DNA from: an uncultured Gammaproteobacteria bacterium
Lineage (GTDB): Bacteria; Pseudomonadota; Gammaproteobacteria; UBA6429; Thiohalophilaceae
Length of the DNA stretch: 64,000 nt
Direction of reading: 5' to 3'
NCBI GenBank assembly: GCA_937967995.1
Contig: CALBTB010000006.1
Location: 1 to 64,000, forward strand
Shown here: positions 9,757 through 20,979 of the stretch, one piece after another
How positions within the stretch are numbered: position 1 is the first letter of the stretch
Layout: the number at the start of each line of letters is the position of its first letter
Translations under genes and position numbers: made by a program
The notes under the pieces: model-generated
Told to the model about the DNA's origin: nothing
The model's input: the letters and a program-made list of their open reading frames with translations, nothing else
The model's database searches: none

Positions 9757-12700
9757 TTGGACTGGTTGATTAACAGCCTGCGCTGGTGTTACCGCATGTT
9801 CTGGTACACATTGGCGGTATTGATCATTCTTGTTGCGATTGCCATATCCCTGGTGCGTGTTTTTATCCCTGATCTGAAGGAATATCGTGAAGAGGTGGAA
9901 TTCTTTGCCTCCACCGTGCTTGAACAGGAAGTTACCATCGAATCGATGGAAGCGGAAATGTCCGGCTTTACACCGTTGATTATTTTCAACGGGATAAAAA
10001 TGTTCGATCATGATCGCAACCGTGAGCTGATACGTTTTGAACAGGCGCGGCTGACAATCGATCCCTTACGCAGCATTGCCGATCTCAAACTGGTTCCCCG
10101 CTCATTCACAATATACGGCGTGTCACTCGGTATTCATCGTAAAGCGGATGGCACGTTCAGTATTCAGGGTGTCGATGTGGATGAACTCGGCAAGCAATTT
10201 GAATCCGGACAGCAACTTTCATCCAATGGATCAAAGGAACTTGAGGACTGGTTGTTCAAGCGTAGTGATCTGGCAATCAAAAACAGTACTGTGTACTGGC
10301 AGAATGATGTGCGTAAGACCGGGGTTAGCAGGTTTGAAAACGTCAACTTTTATATAAGGAATGATGGTAATCGCCATCAGGTCACCGGCACGGTCACTCT
10401 GCCACCTGAACTTGGCCGGGAATTCGAAGTGGCATTTGACCTCGATGGTAACATTCTGGATCCGAAGCAATGGGCCGGCAGGTTTTATACCCGGGGTAGT
10501 GAATTAAACATCAGCAACTGGGACATCAAACCACAGGCACTTAATACGTCGTTGAATGCAGGGACACTGGATGTGCAGGTCTGGGGTAGCTGGCAGGCAG
10601 GGGAAATTCAGTCATTAAGCGGTAGTGTCACGGCCAGTGCGTTACAGTTCGTCATCAAAGATGAAGTCAATCCATTCGACATTAGTCGCATCACGACCAG
10701 TATGGACTGGCAACGCCAGCAGGGTGGCTGGCGATTGCACCTGGACAAGTTTCAGTATGAAGGTAAAAACGGCTTATGGCCTGAATCCGGCATTTCGATT
10801 GACTACGCTGAAACGGATAAATCCCGCAAACTCAACGCGCATGCTGATTTTCTGAGACTTCATGACATACGGGAGTTATTGCAACGCAGTCAGCTACTGG
10901 ATAAAACTTTGCAAAACAGGCTGACACAGCTTGCACCAACCGGTGAGGTGAATTCGTTTACACTTGCTTCGGAAACAATTAGGGATGAACAGACATACTA
11001 TATAAAGGGTCAGCTGAATGGCGTCAGTATAAAGGCGGTAGATAAATTCCCCGGCGTTAAAAATGTCAGCGGGACTATCCACGCCAACCACCAGGGCGGT
11101 CACGCCATGTTGCAAAGTAAGCAGAGCGCATTGCTGATGCCGGAATATTTTCGTAAACCGATTGCACTGAACCGGCTGGATGCCAGTTTGCAGTGGTGGC
11201 GTGAAGCCGGGCAGTGGGTTGTACAAACACGTAACGCGACACTTGAAAACAGCGATATCAGCGGCAGTTTAAGCAGTTATGTGGCGATCCCGGATGGAAA
11301 AGCGTCACCGTATCTGGATATGCAGGTGAGATTTGAAAATGGTAAGGCACAAAGTGTACCCGACTACCTGCCGGTTACCATTATGGATGACGAACTGGTG
11401 GGCTGGCTGGATCAGGCATTCAAAGCCGGCCGCGTCAGCGATGGCGGATTCGTTTTCAATGGACGGCTGAAAGATTTTCCGTTTAAAGATTACAGTGGCA
11501 ACATGCTGGCGGATTTTAACGTGCAGGATGTTCAGCTTCACTACCAGCCGGACTGGCCTGATATCCAGGTCAGGAGTGGAAATCTCAGGATTACCGGTCT
11601 GGGGTTGACTGCTTTCGTACCCAGGGCAAATGTGTACGACAGCCAGCTTCGGCGTGTCAGGGTCAATATAAAACAGTTTTCGTCACCTTACCTGGATATT
11701 CGTGGCAATTATAAGGGAAAGACGGATGATCTATTTCATTACCTGACGAGTAGCCCGATCGCGGTTGAAGCACAGTCTATTTATAAACAGGCGAAAGTGA
11801 GTGGTACAACACAGGGAAAACTCACCCTGCAAATACCCCTGATGGAACGGGTTCGAAATCGGTATCCACTGACATACCACGGTGAGGCAGTCCTGTCGAA
11901 TAGTCAAATTGACTTATGGAACAGCAAGCTGCTCGTGGAAGCTATAAACGGCAAGATTAATTTTTCATCTCAGACAGTGTCATCAGAAAAACTGACTGCA
12001 AATATGTTTGGTCATCCGGTCGACATGAAACTGTTTTCACAAAAAAAACCGGTTGAAGACATTCTGTTATCGATGCGCGGCCGAATTAATATGGCGCATG
12101 TTCATTCGCAAATTACACATCCGGTGCTTTCTCATTTGACGGGCGAGTCGGACTGGCAGGCGGTGATCAGCCTGGGTCATCAGAAAGACAGCGGTCAATC
12201 CGATCCTGGTTATGTGCAGGTCAGTTCGCGACTAAAGGGCATAGCCAGTACATTACCTTCACCTATGACTAAACCGGCAGACGCCGTCAGAAAACTGGAT
12301 GTACGTGTACCATTCAGTGATTCAGATGAACTTAATGTATTTGTGAGTTATGCAAAAGAATGGTCAGCCGCGTTATCGTTAAATACTGGCACGGCGCAAT
12401 CGCATATTGTAAACAATGGAAGTGTACACTTTCAGTCCGATAAGGCCCGATTACCGAATAAACCTCAGTTTCTTATCAAGGGCTGGCTACCGTCTGTAGA
12501 CCTGCATGGCTGGCAACAGGTATTTGATGGTGCGCAGGATAAAAACAATCCGTCGCTATTCCCTGCTTCATTGCCGGTCAGGCTGGACCTGGACTATGTG
12601 ATGCTGGAAAGTGAGACGATGGATACTTCCGAGTCTGTTGACGATGAACAAGCGGTTAATATCGATCCGCGCCATGTTCCTCTCATTTCAGGTGAAATAC

Positions 12701-13515
12701 GCAATTTCAATTATGGCAAGATCAAGTTAGGTAAAGTGAATATTAAATCGCTGCGACACACGGATGGAATTCTACTGTCCGAGCTGAACATCGATGGCCC
12801 GCTGGTTAAACTCAAGGGAGAAGGAAGCTGGTTGTGGCGCGACAACCGGCACCAGACAAATATTCTGTTTACCATGAGCAGTGATGATGTCGGTGTATTA
12901 CTGGATAATCTGGGTTATGCGGCGGTCATTCGTAAAGGCAGGTTACAGTCTGTTTTTCAGGGATACTGGTATGATGCGCCAACGCGTTTTCGCATGGAAA
13001 CAGTCAACGCCACTATTGCGGCGGTGATTGATAAAGGGATTCTGTCTGAAGTGAAACCCGGTGCGGGTCGGTTACTGGGGCTGTTGAGTGTGTCCGAATT
13101 ACCGCGTCGCCTGATTCTGGATTTCAGTGAATTCCGGTCCGGACTGTCGTTCGATCAGATTGTTGGTCAGGTGGAAATCCGTGACGGTATTGCCAATACT
13201 GAAACGCTGAAGATCATCAGCCCGGTTGCGCTCATCAATATTGATGGCAGCACAAATATTCTGGAAAAGAAACTGGATCAGACGGTGAATGTGATACCCA
13301 ACCTGTCGGGAACCGTGCCGGTGGTTTCCTGGCTGGCATGGGGTGGTCAGGTCGGTGTGCTGGCGTTCCTGCTGGATCAGCTATTTGGTGATGCATTTGA
13401 TACGACCGTTGGTACGGAATACCTGGTTACCGGTTCCTGGGAAAAACCGGTCGTAACCCGGGTCAGTCAACCACAGGATACGATAGGGCTGGAAGAAGAT
13501 GAGGATGAATTTTAA
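9757..13515 (+). CDS. yhdP: AsmA-like envelope lipid-transport protein YhdP
   Basis: Very large inner-membrane-anchored periplasmic protein of the AsmA/TamB-like group (DUF3971 and AsmA C-terminal regions). E. coli YhdP, with TamB and YdbH, moves phospholipid to the outer membrane. The 1252-residue product has one N-terminal membrane helix (about residues 12-34) followed by long beta-rich repeats. The C-terminal block contains the conserved GAGRLLGLLSVSELPRR segment. The start is TTG; no ATG in frame precedes the membrane helix. Its stop shares a base with the ATG of the next gene. Confidence 0.92.
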   Translation: MDWLINSLRWCYRMFWYTLAVLIILVAIAISLVRVFIPDLKEYREEVEFFASTVLEQEVTIESMEAEMSGFTPLIIFNGIKMFDHDRNRELIRFEQARLTIDPLRSIADLKLVPRSFTIYGVSLGIHRKADGTFSIQGVDVDELGKQFESGQQLSSNGSKELEDWLFKRSDLAIKNSTVYWQNDVRKTGVSRFENVNFYIRNDGNRHQVTGTVTLPPELGREFEVAFDLDGNILDPKQWAGRFYTRGSELNISNWDIKPQALNTSLNAGTLDVQVWGSWQAGEIQSLSGSVTASALQFVIKDEVNPFDISRITTSMDWQRQQGGWRLHLDKFQYEGKNGLWPESGISIDYAETDKSRKLNAHADFLRLHDIRELLQRSQLLDKTLQNRLTQLAPTGEVNSFTLASETIRDEQTYYIKGQLNGVSIKAVDKFPGVKNVSGTIHANHQGGHAMLQSKQSALLMPEYFRKPIALNRLDASLQWWREAGQWVVQTRNATLENSDISGSLSSYVAIPDGKASPYLDMQVRFENGKAQSVPDYLPVTIMDDELVGWLDQAFKAGRVSDGGFVFNGRLKDFPFKDYSGNMLADFNVQDVQLHYQPDWPDIQVRSGNLRITGLGLTAFVPRANVYDSQLRRVRVNIKQFSSPYLDIRGNYKGKTDDLFHYLTSSPIAVEAQSIYKQAKVSGTTQGKLTLQIPLMERVRNRYPLTYHGEAVLSNSQIDLWNSKLLVEAINGKINFSSQTVSSEKLTANMFGHPVDMKLFSQKKPVEDILLSMRGRINMAHVHSQITHPVLSHLTGESDWQAVISLGHQKDSGQSDPGYVQVSSRLKGIASTLPSPMTKPADAVRKLDVRVPFSDSDELNVFVSYAKEWSAALSLNTGTAQSHIVNNGSVHFQSDKARLPNKPQFLIKGWLPSVDLHGWQQVFDGAQDKNNPSLFPASLPVRLDLDYVMLESETMDTSESVDDEQAVNIDPRHVPLISGEIRNFNYGKIKLGKVNIKSLRHTDGILLSELNIDGPLVKLKGEGSWLWRDNRHQTNILFTMSSDDVGVLLDNLGYAAVIRKGRLQSVFQGYWYDAPTRFRMETVNATIAAVIDKGILSEVKPGAGRLLGLLSVSELPRRLILDFSEFRSGLSFDQIVGQVEIRDGIANTETLKIISPVALINIDGSTNILEKKLDQTVNVIPNLSGTVPVVSWLAWGGQVGVLAFLLDQLFGDAFDTTVGTEYLVTGSWEKPVVTRVSQPQDTIGLEEDEDEF

Positions 13516-13877
13516 TGTCGAATAAATTATTGGGTCTGATCCTGTACATTTTGTCAGGCAGCAGTGGTTTGGTACTGGCGGCAGAATCGACGTTTGTGCT
13601 GACAGCCGGGCAATGGAATATTCCCCGCAAGGAGTCCACCATCCTGCAGATGCCCGCCCTGCAAAAGGCCATGCAGGCTTTTCAGGATGCTGGTGAAAAG
13701 GCGAGCCTGTTGATCAAATACCCGGGTGGTGATGAAGGCACATTATGGGCGCATGAACTCAGAGGCTGGCTCATTGCACTTGGTGTCGCATCAAACAAAA
13801 TCGAGCTGAGTCCGGGCTCCGCCAGGGTCGATCAACTGGAAATTCAAATACGTCAGAACGTATCGTTACCTGAGTAG
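13515..13877 (+). CDS. Small exported protein of unknown function
   Basis: I do not recognise this 120-residue protein with certainty. It has an N-terminal signal peptide ending near ALAAES-type residues (VLAAES, about 20-25). The mature part ends with LRGWLIALGV and a predicted strand, a pattern loosely like the C-terminal half of OmpA-type peptidoglycan-binding domains; that resemblance is an inference. It overlaps the yhdP stop by one base (TAATG) and lies 11 bases before the amidase gene, so it is translated from the same message and probably acts in the periplasm. Confidence 0.8.
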   Translation: MSNKLLGLILYILSGSSGLVLAAESTFVLTAGQWNIPRKESTILQMPALQKAMQAFQDAGEKASLLIKYPGGDEGTLWAHELRGWLIALGVASNKIELSPGSARVDQLEIQIRQNVSLPE

Positions 13878-13888
13878 TCAGATAGTCT

Positions 13889-14713
13889 ATGAAAGTCGCT
13901 GTTATCCAACTGGCTTCCGGGCCTGTCGTTGAAAGTAATTTACAGGAAGTCAAACGTCTGGCCCGGGAATGTGCACTGGCCGGCGCCGGGCTGGTGGTGT
14001 TACCGGAAAATTTCGCCTGCATGGGTAATCAGGAAACAGACAAACTCGCCATCGCCGAGTCGCATGGAGATGGTCCGATTCAGAATTTTGTCAGCGAGCT
14101 GGCCAGCGAACTGAATCTCTGGATCGTGGCCGGCACCGTACCCATTAAATCGCAGGATCCACAGCGGGTTTACGCCAGTTGCCTGGTTTATGATGCGACA
14201 GGCAAGCCGGTTGTCCGCTACGACAAAGCCCACTTGTTTGATGTGCGATTAACGGAATCCGGTGAAACGTATCTTGAATCCGAAACCATTGCGGCCGGAC
14301 ATGAACTTGCCTGGTTCGATTCACCGTTTGGTCGTGTCGGGCTGGCGGTCTGTTACGATTTGCGGTTTCCGGAAATGTTTCGCAATATGGTGAATCAGGG
14401 TGTGGAAATTTTTGTCATTCCTTCCGCATTCACGGCGACAACCGGCCGGGCGCACTGGGAAATCCTGTTACGTGCCAGGGCGGTGGAAAACCTGTCTTAC
14501 ATCATGGCCTCTAATCAGGGTGGATATCACGTGAGTGGCAGGGAAACCTATGGAAATAGTATGATAGTGAATCCATGGGGCGAAATTCAGTCCCGAATGA
14601 ACGCCGGCAGCGGATTCGTGGTTGCCGAACTGGATCGACAACGCCTGGCAACTTTAAGAGAAACGTTTCCAGTCCTGAAGCATCAACGATTTCAATGTGG
14701 AAAGTCTGAATGA
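13889..14713 (+). CDS. Carbon-nitrogen hydrolase, Nit1 type
   Basis: Nitrilase-superfamily amidase of 274 residues, probably a deaminated-glutathione amidase like Nit1. The triad is clear: Glu in VLPENFA (about residue 42), Lys in [10 protein letters not shown] (about 112) and Cys in [10 protein letters not shown] (about 155). The KAHLFDV and CYDLRFPE signatures are typical of the Nit branch rather than of plant-type nitrilases. A gene of this type beside yhdP and tldD is common in pseudomonads and relatives. The stop overlaps the tldD start in ATGA. Confidence 0.9.
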   Translation: MKVAVIQLASGPVVESNLQEVKRLARECALAGAGLVVLPENFACMGNQETDKLAIAESHGDGPIQNFVSELASELNLWIVAGTVPIKSQDPQRVYASCLVYDATGKPVVRYDKAHLFDVRLTESGETYLESETIAAGHELAWFDSPFGRVGLAVCYDLRFPEMFRNMVNQGVEIFVIPSAFTATTGRAHWEILLRARAVENLSYIMASNQGGYHVSGRETYGNSMIVNPWGEIQSRMNAGSGFVVAELDRQRLATLRETFPVLKHQRFQCGKSE

Positions 14714-16155
14714 GTGAACAGAACCTGATTATTGCACGACAGGCCTTATTAACACCGGCTGAGCTGGATGAAAATAAACTTCAGCAGGTGATCGACAGGA
14801 TCATGGGGCATGACGTGGATTATGCGGACCTGTATTTTCAAAGCAGTCGGCATGAGTCCTGGGTGCTGGAAGACGGTATCGTCAAGGAAGGTTCACACAA
14901 CATCGAGCAGGGTGTCGGTGTGCGGGCAGTGAGCGGCGAAAAAACCGGTTTTGCTTACTCTGATGAAATTATCCTGCCTGCGTTGACTTCCGCAGCAGAA
15001 GCGGCGCGGGCCATCGCGCAGCATGGCCAGTCAGGACGCATGGCCGCCTGGCAACAACAATCCGTGACACCACTTTATACTCCAGATGATCCACTGTCTG
15101 TGCTGACATCGGAACAGAAAATCGCCCTGTTGCGCGAAGCCGATCAGGAAGCGCGCAAACAGGATCCACGTGTTTCACAGGTGATTGTTTCACTGGCCGG
15201 TGTTCACGAAGTCATTCTGGTGACGGCAAACGACGGTACCTTAAGCGCGGATGTGCGTCCGCTGGTCAGAATGAATGTCAGTGTGATTGCCGAGCAACAG
15301 GGTCGGCGTGAACAGGGCAGTGCCGGCGGTGGCGGGCGAGTCAGCTATCAGTATTTTGTTGATGAAAAAAAGCATCTGGATTTTGCCCGTGAAGCCGTGC
15401 GCCAGGCACTGGTGAATCTTGAAGCGCGTGATGCACCGGCGGGTACCATGCCCGTCGTACTGGGGCCGGGCTGGCCCGGCGTGTTGTTGCATGAAGCCGT
15501 GGGACACGGACTGGAAGGGGATTTTAATCGCAAGGGCAGTTCGGTTTTCTCCGGTCGCATCGGTCAGCAGGTCGCCTCAAAACATTGTACGGTCATTGAT
15601 AACGGGGCGATGGCGAGTCGGCGCGGTTCCCTGACGGTGGACGATGAAGGTGTGCAGACACAGGAAAACGTGCTGATTGAAAATGGCATTCTGAAAGGTT
15701 ATATGCAGGACAAACACAATGCCACATTAATGAACATGGCACCGACCGGTAATGGCCGGCGAGAATCCTATGCGCATTTGCCGATGCCGCGCATGACCAA
15801 TACATACCTCGCCAATGGCGACTACGATCCGCAGGAAATTATAGCGTCAGTGGATAAAGGAATTTATGCAGTTAATTTTGGTGGCGGGCAGGTGGATATC
15901 ACTTCCGGCAAGTTTGTGTTTTCCGCCAGCGAAGCTTACATGATTGAAAATGGCAAAGTGACCTATCCGGTGAAAGGGGCGACACTGATTGGTAACGGAC
16001 CGGAGGCCATGAAGCTGGTCAGTATGGTCGGCAATGACATGGCACTGGATACCGGTGTCGGTGTGTGTGGCAAGGAAGGCCAGAGTGTACCGGTCGGTGT
16101 TGGCCAGCCTACCTTGCGTGTTGATCAATTAACTGTCGGTGGAACCAGCGCATGA
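14710..16155 (+). CDS. tldD: Metalloprotease TldD
   Basis: Subunit of the TldD-TldE heterodimeric protease, which matures some ribosomally made peptides and degrades unfolded ones (microcin B17, CcdA). The zinc-binding HExxxH is HEAVGH at residues 261-266, in the family context [15 protein letters not shown]. The 481-residue length is normal. It overlaps pmbA by 4 bases; the gene yjgA, often found between the two, is absent here. Confidence 0.97.
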   Translation: MSEQNLIIARQALLTPAELDENKLQQVIDRIMGHDVDYADLYFQSSRHESWVLEDGIVKEGSHNIEQGVGVRAVSGEKTGFAYSDEIILPALTSAAEAARAIAQHGQSGRMAAWQQQSVTPLYTPDDPLSVLTSEQKIALLREADQEARKQDPRVSQVIVSLAGVHEVILVTANDGTLSADVRPLVRMNVSVIAEQQGRREQGSAGGGGRVSYQYFVDEKKHLDFAREAVRQALVNLEARDAPAGTMPVVLGPGWPGVLLHEAVGHGLEGDFNRKGSSVFSGRIGQQVASKHCTVIDNGAMASRRGSLTVDDEGVQTQENVLIENGILKGYMQDKHNATLMNMAPTGNGRRESYAHLPMPRMTNTYLANGDYDPQEIIASVDKGIYAVNFGGGQVDITSGKFVFSASEAYMIENGKVTYPVKGATLIGNGPEAMKLVSMVGNDMALDTGVGVCGKEGQSVPVGVGQPTLRVDQLTVGGTSA

Positions 16156-17513
16156 CGACATCCACTGTACCTGTTCAATCCGCTGCCAGTCAGTTCGACA
16201 ATTCACAACTGTGTGAGATTGTGGAGACATTAATTCGAATTGCAAAGCAAAAAGGCGCGACCGACTGTGATGCCGGCCTGAGTGTAGAAGAAGGTCTGTC
16301 TGTTACTGTTCGGCTGGGTGAAGTGGAAACCATCGAACACAATCGAGACAAGAGTCTGGGGATTACCGTCTATCTGGGACAACGCAAAGGTTCAGCAAGC
16401 ACTACCGATTTTGCTCAGCAGGCACTGGAAGAAACCGTCCAGGCGGCAATGGATATTGCGAAATATACCGAAGAAGATCGTTATGCCGGTCTGGTTGAAG
16501 CAAAATATCTGGCAAAAACGTACCCTGATCTTGAACTGTATCATCCGTGGGCACTGACACCCGATGAAGCGATTGATATGGCCAGACAGGGCGAAAAGGC
16601 GGCCATGGATTATGACAAACGGATTACCAATTCCGAGGGTGCCTATGTGACTAACCACAGTGGCTACCGTGTATACGGAAACAGTCATGGTTTCCTGGGT
16701 CATTATGCATCTTCGCGACACAGTAAGGGATGCACAGTCATTGCCAGCCAGGATGAGCGAATGGAAAGGGATTACTGGTATAGCCTGGCGCGAAATGCGG
16801 ATCAGCTGGAAGATTTTATATCTATCGGTGAGAAAGCAGGGCAACGCGTGATTGCACGACTGGGTGCACGGCGCATCAAGACCGGCAAACATCCGGTGGT
16901 TTTTCATGCTGAAGTGGCACGAGGATTACTGGGCCATTTCGTCCGGGCGGTGAGTGGTGGTCCGCTTTACCGTAATGCCTCATTCATGGTGAAAAAACTG
17001 GGGGAGCAGGTTTTTCCGCAGCGAATCAATATCGAGGAACGACCCCATCTGCCCGGAGCAATTGGTAGTGCACCGTTCGACAGCGAGGGTGTGCAGAATC
17101 GCAAACATGCGCTTGTTTCAGACGGCGTGCTGCAAAGTTATGTCCTGGACAGTTATGCGGCGCGGCGACTTGAGCTTGAACCGACCGGTAACGCCGGTGG
17201 TGTACATAACCTGTTTATTCAGGACGACGGACTGGATCTGGCGGGATTACTCAAACAGATGAATACCGGCCTGCTGATTACCGAAGTCATGGGGCAGGGC
17301 GTGAATATCGTGACCGGTGACTATTCACGCGGCGCGACGGGTTTCTGGGTGGAAAACGGCGAGATACAGTATCCGGTCGAGGAATTTACACTGGCCAGCA
17401 ACCTGGCAACCATGTATCAGCAACTTGTCGCGGTGGGGAATGATGTGGACACCCGCAGCAGCCTGTGTACCGGTTCCTGGCTGATTGAGAAAATGACCGT
17501 GGCGGGAAATTAG
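16152..17513 (+). CDS. pmbA: TldE/PmbA protease partner
   Basis: Non-catalytic partner of TldD that shapes the substrate channel. The 453-residue protein has the U62-family fold without HExxH: the corresponding region reads [13 protein letters not shown]. The C-terminal [15 protein letters not shown] and ASNLATMYQ segments are conserved. Its ATG lies inside the end of tldD. The stop overlaps the stop of mgtE on the other strand by two bases, so the two transcripts converge with no space for a terminator. Confidence 0.96.
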   Translation: MTTSTVPVQSAASQFDNSQLCEIVETLIRIAKQKGATDCDAGLSVEEGLSVTVRLGEVETIEHNRDKSLGITVYLGQRKGSASTTDFAQQALEETVQAAMDIAKYTEEDRYAGLVEAKYLAKTYPDLELYHPWALTPDEAIDMARQGEKAAMDYDKRITNSEGAYVTNHSGYRVYGNSHGFLGHYASSRHSKGCTVIASQDERMERDYWYSLARNADQLEDFISIGEKAGQRVIARLGARRIKTGKHPVVFHAEVARGLLGHFVRAVSGGPLYRNASFMVKKLGEQVFPQRINIEERPHLPGAIGSAPFDSEGVQNRKHALVSDGVLQSYVLDSYAARRLELEPTGNAGGVHNLFIQDDGLDLAGLLKQMNTGLLITEVMGQGVNIVTGDYSRGATGFWVENGEIQYPVEEFTLASNLATMYQQLVAVGNDVDTRSSLCTGSWLIEKMTVAGN

Positions 17514-18877
17514 AGCAAAAAGATCGTTGCCAGACCAAGGAACACGAAGAAACCGACCACATCGGTGACCGTGGTTAACACCACGCTACCGGACAGTGCC
17601 GGATCCGCATTGATCCGTTTCAGTAGCAGGGGAATCATGGCACCGGCAACGGCCGCCACAATAAGGTTGGCAACGATAGCGACTCCGATCACGATACTCA
17701 GTCCTGCGCTGCCGTACCAGATCGCCGCGACAATGGCGACCACCAGGGCCCACACCAGGCCATTCCATATACCGACGCCAAATTCCTTCATCAACAGACG
17801 CCGTGCGTTGGCACTGGTAATCTGTCCGAGCGCCATGGCGCGAATGACCAGCGTCAGGGTCTGGCTGCCGGCAATGCCACCCATGCTGGCGACAATCGGC
17901 ATTAATACGGCCAGTGCCACCAGTTGATCGATGGTCGTGTCAAACTGGCGAATAACCCAGGAAGCGATGATGGCGGTGATCAGGTTAACGCCCAGCCACA
18001 ATGCGCGTCGCCGGGTACTTTTCATCACCGGTGCAAACAGATCTTCTTCTTCATTCAGACCGGCCATACTCATAAACGAGTGATCTGCGCTGTCACGTAT
18101 AACGTCAACCACGTCATCGATGGTAACCCGGCCCAGTAGTTTATTGTTCTCATCGACAACCGCCGCGGTGACCAGGTCGCGGCGTTCAAACAGGTTGGCC
18201 ACCTCGATGGCCGGCATGGTGGCCGGAATACCTTCAACATCATGTTTCATAATGTCATGTACGGTGGTATCGGTATCGTGTGTCAGTAATTCATTAAACG
18301 TCAGGATACCCTGGAACACGCCATCCCGATCGACCACGAACAGGCTGTCCGTCGTTGCCGGGAGTTCGCCGCGCCGGCGCAGAAAACGAAATACCACATC
18401 CAGTGTAATATCTGCCCGCACCATGACCGTATCCAGGTCCATGAGACCGCCGGCGGTGTCTTCGGGATAGGCCAGCACCGAACGTAAACGTTCCCGGTCC
18501 TGGTATTCCATGGTAAGCAGTAATTCCTGAATGACGCTCTGCGGCATTTCAGGCAACAGGTCAGCCAGGTCATCCGTGTCGAGAGATTCGGTAGCGGCAA
18601 CCAGCGCGTCCGGTTCCATCTTGTCGATGATGGCACCACGTGCCTCGTCATTAAGGTGTAATAGCACCTCACCTTCGTGCTCGCTTGGAACAAGTGGCCA
18701 GACAAATTCACGTTGGTCGACGGGAAGGGATTCCAGCAGGTGGGAAATTTCCGCCGGAACCAGTTCTTCAAAAGTTGATTCGATGCGCGCAGTATCGCCA
18801 TTGCTGACGGCATCGGTGAACTCGGCGAGGATGTTGACTTCCTTTTGTTCTTCTTCGTTGACGACTTCGTTATTCAT
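17510..18877 (-). CDS. mgtE: MgtE-type magnesium transporter
   Basis: Gated Mg2+ channel of the inner membrane. Domains in order are the acidic MgtE N domain (about residues 10-125), a pair of CBS domains (about 130-250) and five membrane helices (from about 280) with the conserved GGIAGSQT pore stretch. The ATG at 18877 is chosen because GGTGGAG lies 8 bases upstream; the frame is open further to 18904. The length from it is 455 residues. It follows EI by 69 bases, and mgtE at the end of this PTS cluster is also known from Xanthomonas and Xylella. No M-box leader is seen. Confidence 0.95.
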   Translation of the reverse strand: MNNEVVNEEEQKEVNILAEFTDAVSNGDTARIESTFEELVPAEISHLLESLPVDQREFVWPLVPSEHEGEVLLHLNDEARGAIIDKMEPDALVAATESLDTDDLADLLPEMPQSVIQELLLTMEYQDRERLRSVLAYPEDTAGGLMDLDTVMVRADITLDVVFRFLRRRGELPATTDSLFVVDRDGVFQGILTFNELLTHDTDTTVHDIMKHDVEGIPATMPAIEVANLFERRDLVTAAVVDENNKLLGRVTIDDVVDVIRDSADHSFMSMAGLNEEEDLFAPVMKSTRRRALWLGVNLITAIIASWVIRQFDTTIDQLVALAVLMPIVASMGGIAGSQTLTLVIRAMALGQITSANARRLLMKEFGVGIWNGLVWALVVAIVAAIWYGSAGLSIVIGVAIVANLIVAAVAGAMIPLLLKRINADPALSGSVVLTTVTDVVGFFVFLGLATIFLL

Positions 18878-18946
18878 ACCATCACTCCACCAGGCTCGTG
18901 GCAAGTTTAGCAGGGCGGGAAAATAAATGCGACGACCGTCGCGGGA

Positions 18947-20695
18947 TCACTGAATCTGAGTGAATTGATCGATCAATTGCTGATAATCAGTGTGTGACTG
19001 GCATGCCAGCAGGGACTGAACCCTGGGTTGCAGACTGGTTGTGTCCGATTCCAGAATCACGCGCTTGACATCCGGCAGGGCATTCGGATGCATGCTGAAT
19101 TTTCTCAGTCCCATACCGAGTAACAGGCGTGTATAAACGGCATCACCGGCCATTTCACCACACATTGTTACCGGTATACCGGCGTCGTTGGCTGCCTTGA
19201 TTGTGATATCAATTAGGCGCAGGACTGCCGGATGTAATGGATCGTAAAGATAATTGACTTCATCATCGACCCGATCGACCGCCAGCGTATACTGAATCAG
19301 ATCATTGGTACCGATTGAAATAAAATCGAGATATTCACAAAGCATACAGGCATTGATCGCAGCGGCCGGAATTTCGATCATGCCACCGACAGGTATAGAG
19401 GGATCAAAGGGGATTTTATCCCGCGACAGTTCATGTCGAATCGTATCGATTTTACGTAATGTCTGAATAATTTCCTGCGGATTTGAAATCATGGGTAACA
19501 TAATTTGCAGTTTGCCGTAAGCTGAAGCGCGTAAAATGGCGCGTAACTGCGGAATAAACAGGGTCGGATCCTGCAGGCATAGTCGAATTGCGCGCAGACC
19601 GAGCGCCGGATTGACTACAGATGCAGTATTCTCCCGGCCACCATCGACCTGTTTATCCGCACCCAGGTCGAGTGTGCGAATGGTCAGGGTGCGACTGCCC
19701 AGTTGTTGCACGACTTCCCGATAGGTTTCAAACTGTTCTTCTTCAGTTGGCAGTGTTTCCCGGTTCATGAACAGGTACTCGGTGCGATACAGGCCGACGC
19801 CTTCGGCACCCATACTTAACATGGACTCGATATCCTCCGGTAATTCGATATTGGCCTCGAGTCGAACGTTGATGCCGTCACGGGTAACTGCCGGTATATC
19901 CCGGTTCTGTTCATGCGCCTCACGCAGAAATACGGCTTCACGTTTCTTGAGCTGATAGTGTCGTAAAAACTCCGTTACCGGATTTGCCAGGACTATGCCA
20001 TGTTGACCATCGATAATGATCGTTTCGCGATCTTCAAGTAGTTGCCGTGCGTGATGTACGCCGACAATAGCGGGAATATCCAGGCTGCGAGCCAGAATGG
20101 CGGTATGTGATGTTGGGCCGCCGCTCTCAGTGATAAAGCCGGCGATACCCTGATGTTGCATCAGTACTGTATCGGCCGGGGACAGATCGTCTGCGACGAT
20201 AATATGGCCGCTGAGCGGTTGTTCCTGGATGTGATCAACATGGTGATAAATCGGACTGTTCAGTAGCACGCGCTGAATACTGGATACGACATGATCGATA
20301 TCATCGCGCCGGGTACGCAAATATGCGTCATCCATTTCATCAAAGACCTTGACGACAGCATCGCGTTGCAGTTTGAGGGCCCATTCCGCATTGCAATAAG
20401 TACTGCGAATGATTTCTACCGGTACGCGGGAGAGTGTCGAGTCCTCCAGCATTAACAAATGCGTGTCGATAAAGGCGCGAATATCCGAACGGGTTGAGGG
20501 TGGAATATTGTCTTTGACGCGCCGCAGTTCCTGTTTGACGGTCTCAACGGCACGGGTGAATCGTTCTATTTCATCATCAATGGCGCTGGCAGGAAGCACA
20601 TACTCGAGAATTTCCAGGCTGTCGCGCTGCACGATATGAACCGGGCCGATGGCGACACCATTTGAGACTCCTGTACCTTGTAAAGTCAGCGTCAT
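18947..20695 (-). CDS. ptsI: Phosphoenolpyruvate-protein phosphotransferase (Enzyme I)
   Basis: First enzyme of the phosphotransferase relay: takes phosphate from PEP and passes it to HPr. The active-site His197 lies in GGPTSHTAILARS; the PEP-binding TIM-barrel half has GVGLYRTEYLFM and the C-terminal MCGEMAGD. It has 582 residues and no N-terminal GAF domain, so it is EI rather than the PtsP/EI-Ntr type. No EIIB or EIIC gene is nearby, so its role is probably regulatory through PtsN, HPr and the EIIA at 20960. It follows the HPr gene by 14 bases. Confidence 0.95.
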   Translation of the reverse strand: MTLTLQGTGVSNGVAIGPVHIVQRDSLEILEYVLPASAIDDEIERFTRAVETVKQELRRVKDNIPPSTRSDIRAFIDTHLLMLEDSTLSRVPVEIIRSTYCNAEWALKLQRDAVVKVFDEMDDAYLRTRRDDIDHVVSSIQRVLLNSPIYHHVDHIQEQPLSGHIIVADDLSPADTVLMQHQGIAGFITESGGPTSHTAILARSLDIPAIVGVHHARQLLEDRETIIIDGQHGIVLANPVTEFLRHYQLKKREAVFLREAHEQNRDIPAVTRDGINVRLEANIELPEDIESMLSMGAEGVGLYRTEYLFMNRETLPTEEEQFETYREVVQQLGSRTLTIRTLDLGADKQVDGGRENTASVVNPALGLRAIRLCLQDPTLFIPQLRAILRASAYGKLQIMLPMISNPQEIIQTLRKIDTIRHELSRDKIPFDPSIPVGGMIEIPAAAINACMLCEYLDFISIGTNDLIQYTLAVDRVDDEVNYLYDPLHPAVLRLIDITIKAANDAGIPVTMCGEMAGDAVYTRLLLGMGLRKFSMHPNALPDVKRVILESDTTSLQPRVQSLLACQSHTDYQQLIDQFTQIQ

Positions 20696-20709
20696 TATTG
20701 TCTGTTTAG

Positions 20710-20979
20710 TTACTCGTCTTCGTCAAACCGGTTGTTGATGAGTTCTATCAGCGATTGCATGGCCTGTTCTTCATCTTCTCCGTCTATCACCAGTGTGATC
20801 GTGGTTCCCTTCGCGGCGGCCAGCATCATGACTCCCATGATGCTTTTCCCGTTTACAATCTGGCCCTGTTTCTCGATTTTAATATCAGAGCTGAATGTTT
20901 GTGCTAATGTAATGAACTTTGCGGCAGCGCGTGCGTGCATGCCCAGTTTATTGATGATTTCAACTTCCTTGCGCAACAT
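20710..20979 (-). CDS. ptsH: HPr phosphocarrier protein
   Basis: Phosphocarrier between EI and the EIIA proteins. The 89-residue protein has the phosphorylatable His15 in GMHARAAAKF and Ser46 in NGKSIMGVM, the site used by HPr kinase; both are intact, which fits the hprK gene in the same operon. The start overlaps the end of the EIIA gene by 20 bases. Confidence 0.96.
   Translation of the reverse strand: MLRKEVEIINKLGMHARAAAKFITLAQTFSSDIKIEKQGQIVNGKSIMGVMMLAAAKGTTITLVIDGEDEEQAMQSLIELINNRFDEDE

Noticed and set aside
16152..16200. Possible loss of yjgA between tldD and pmbA as a special event
   Set aside because: The tldD-pmbA overlap is clean and many bacteria have no yjgA there, so it is only normal variation.
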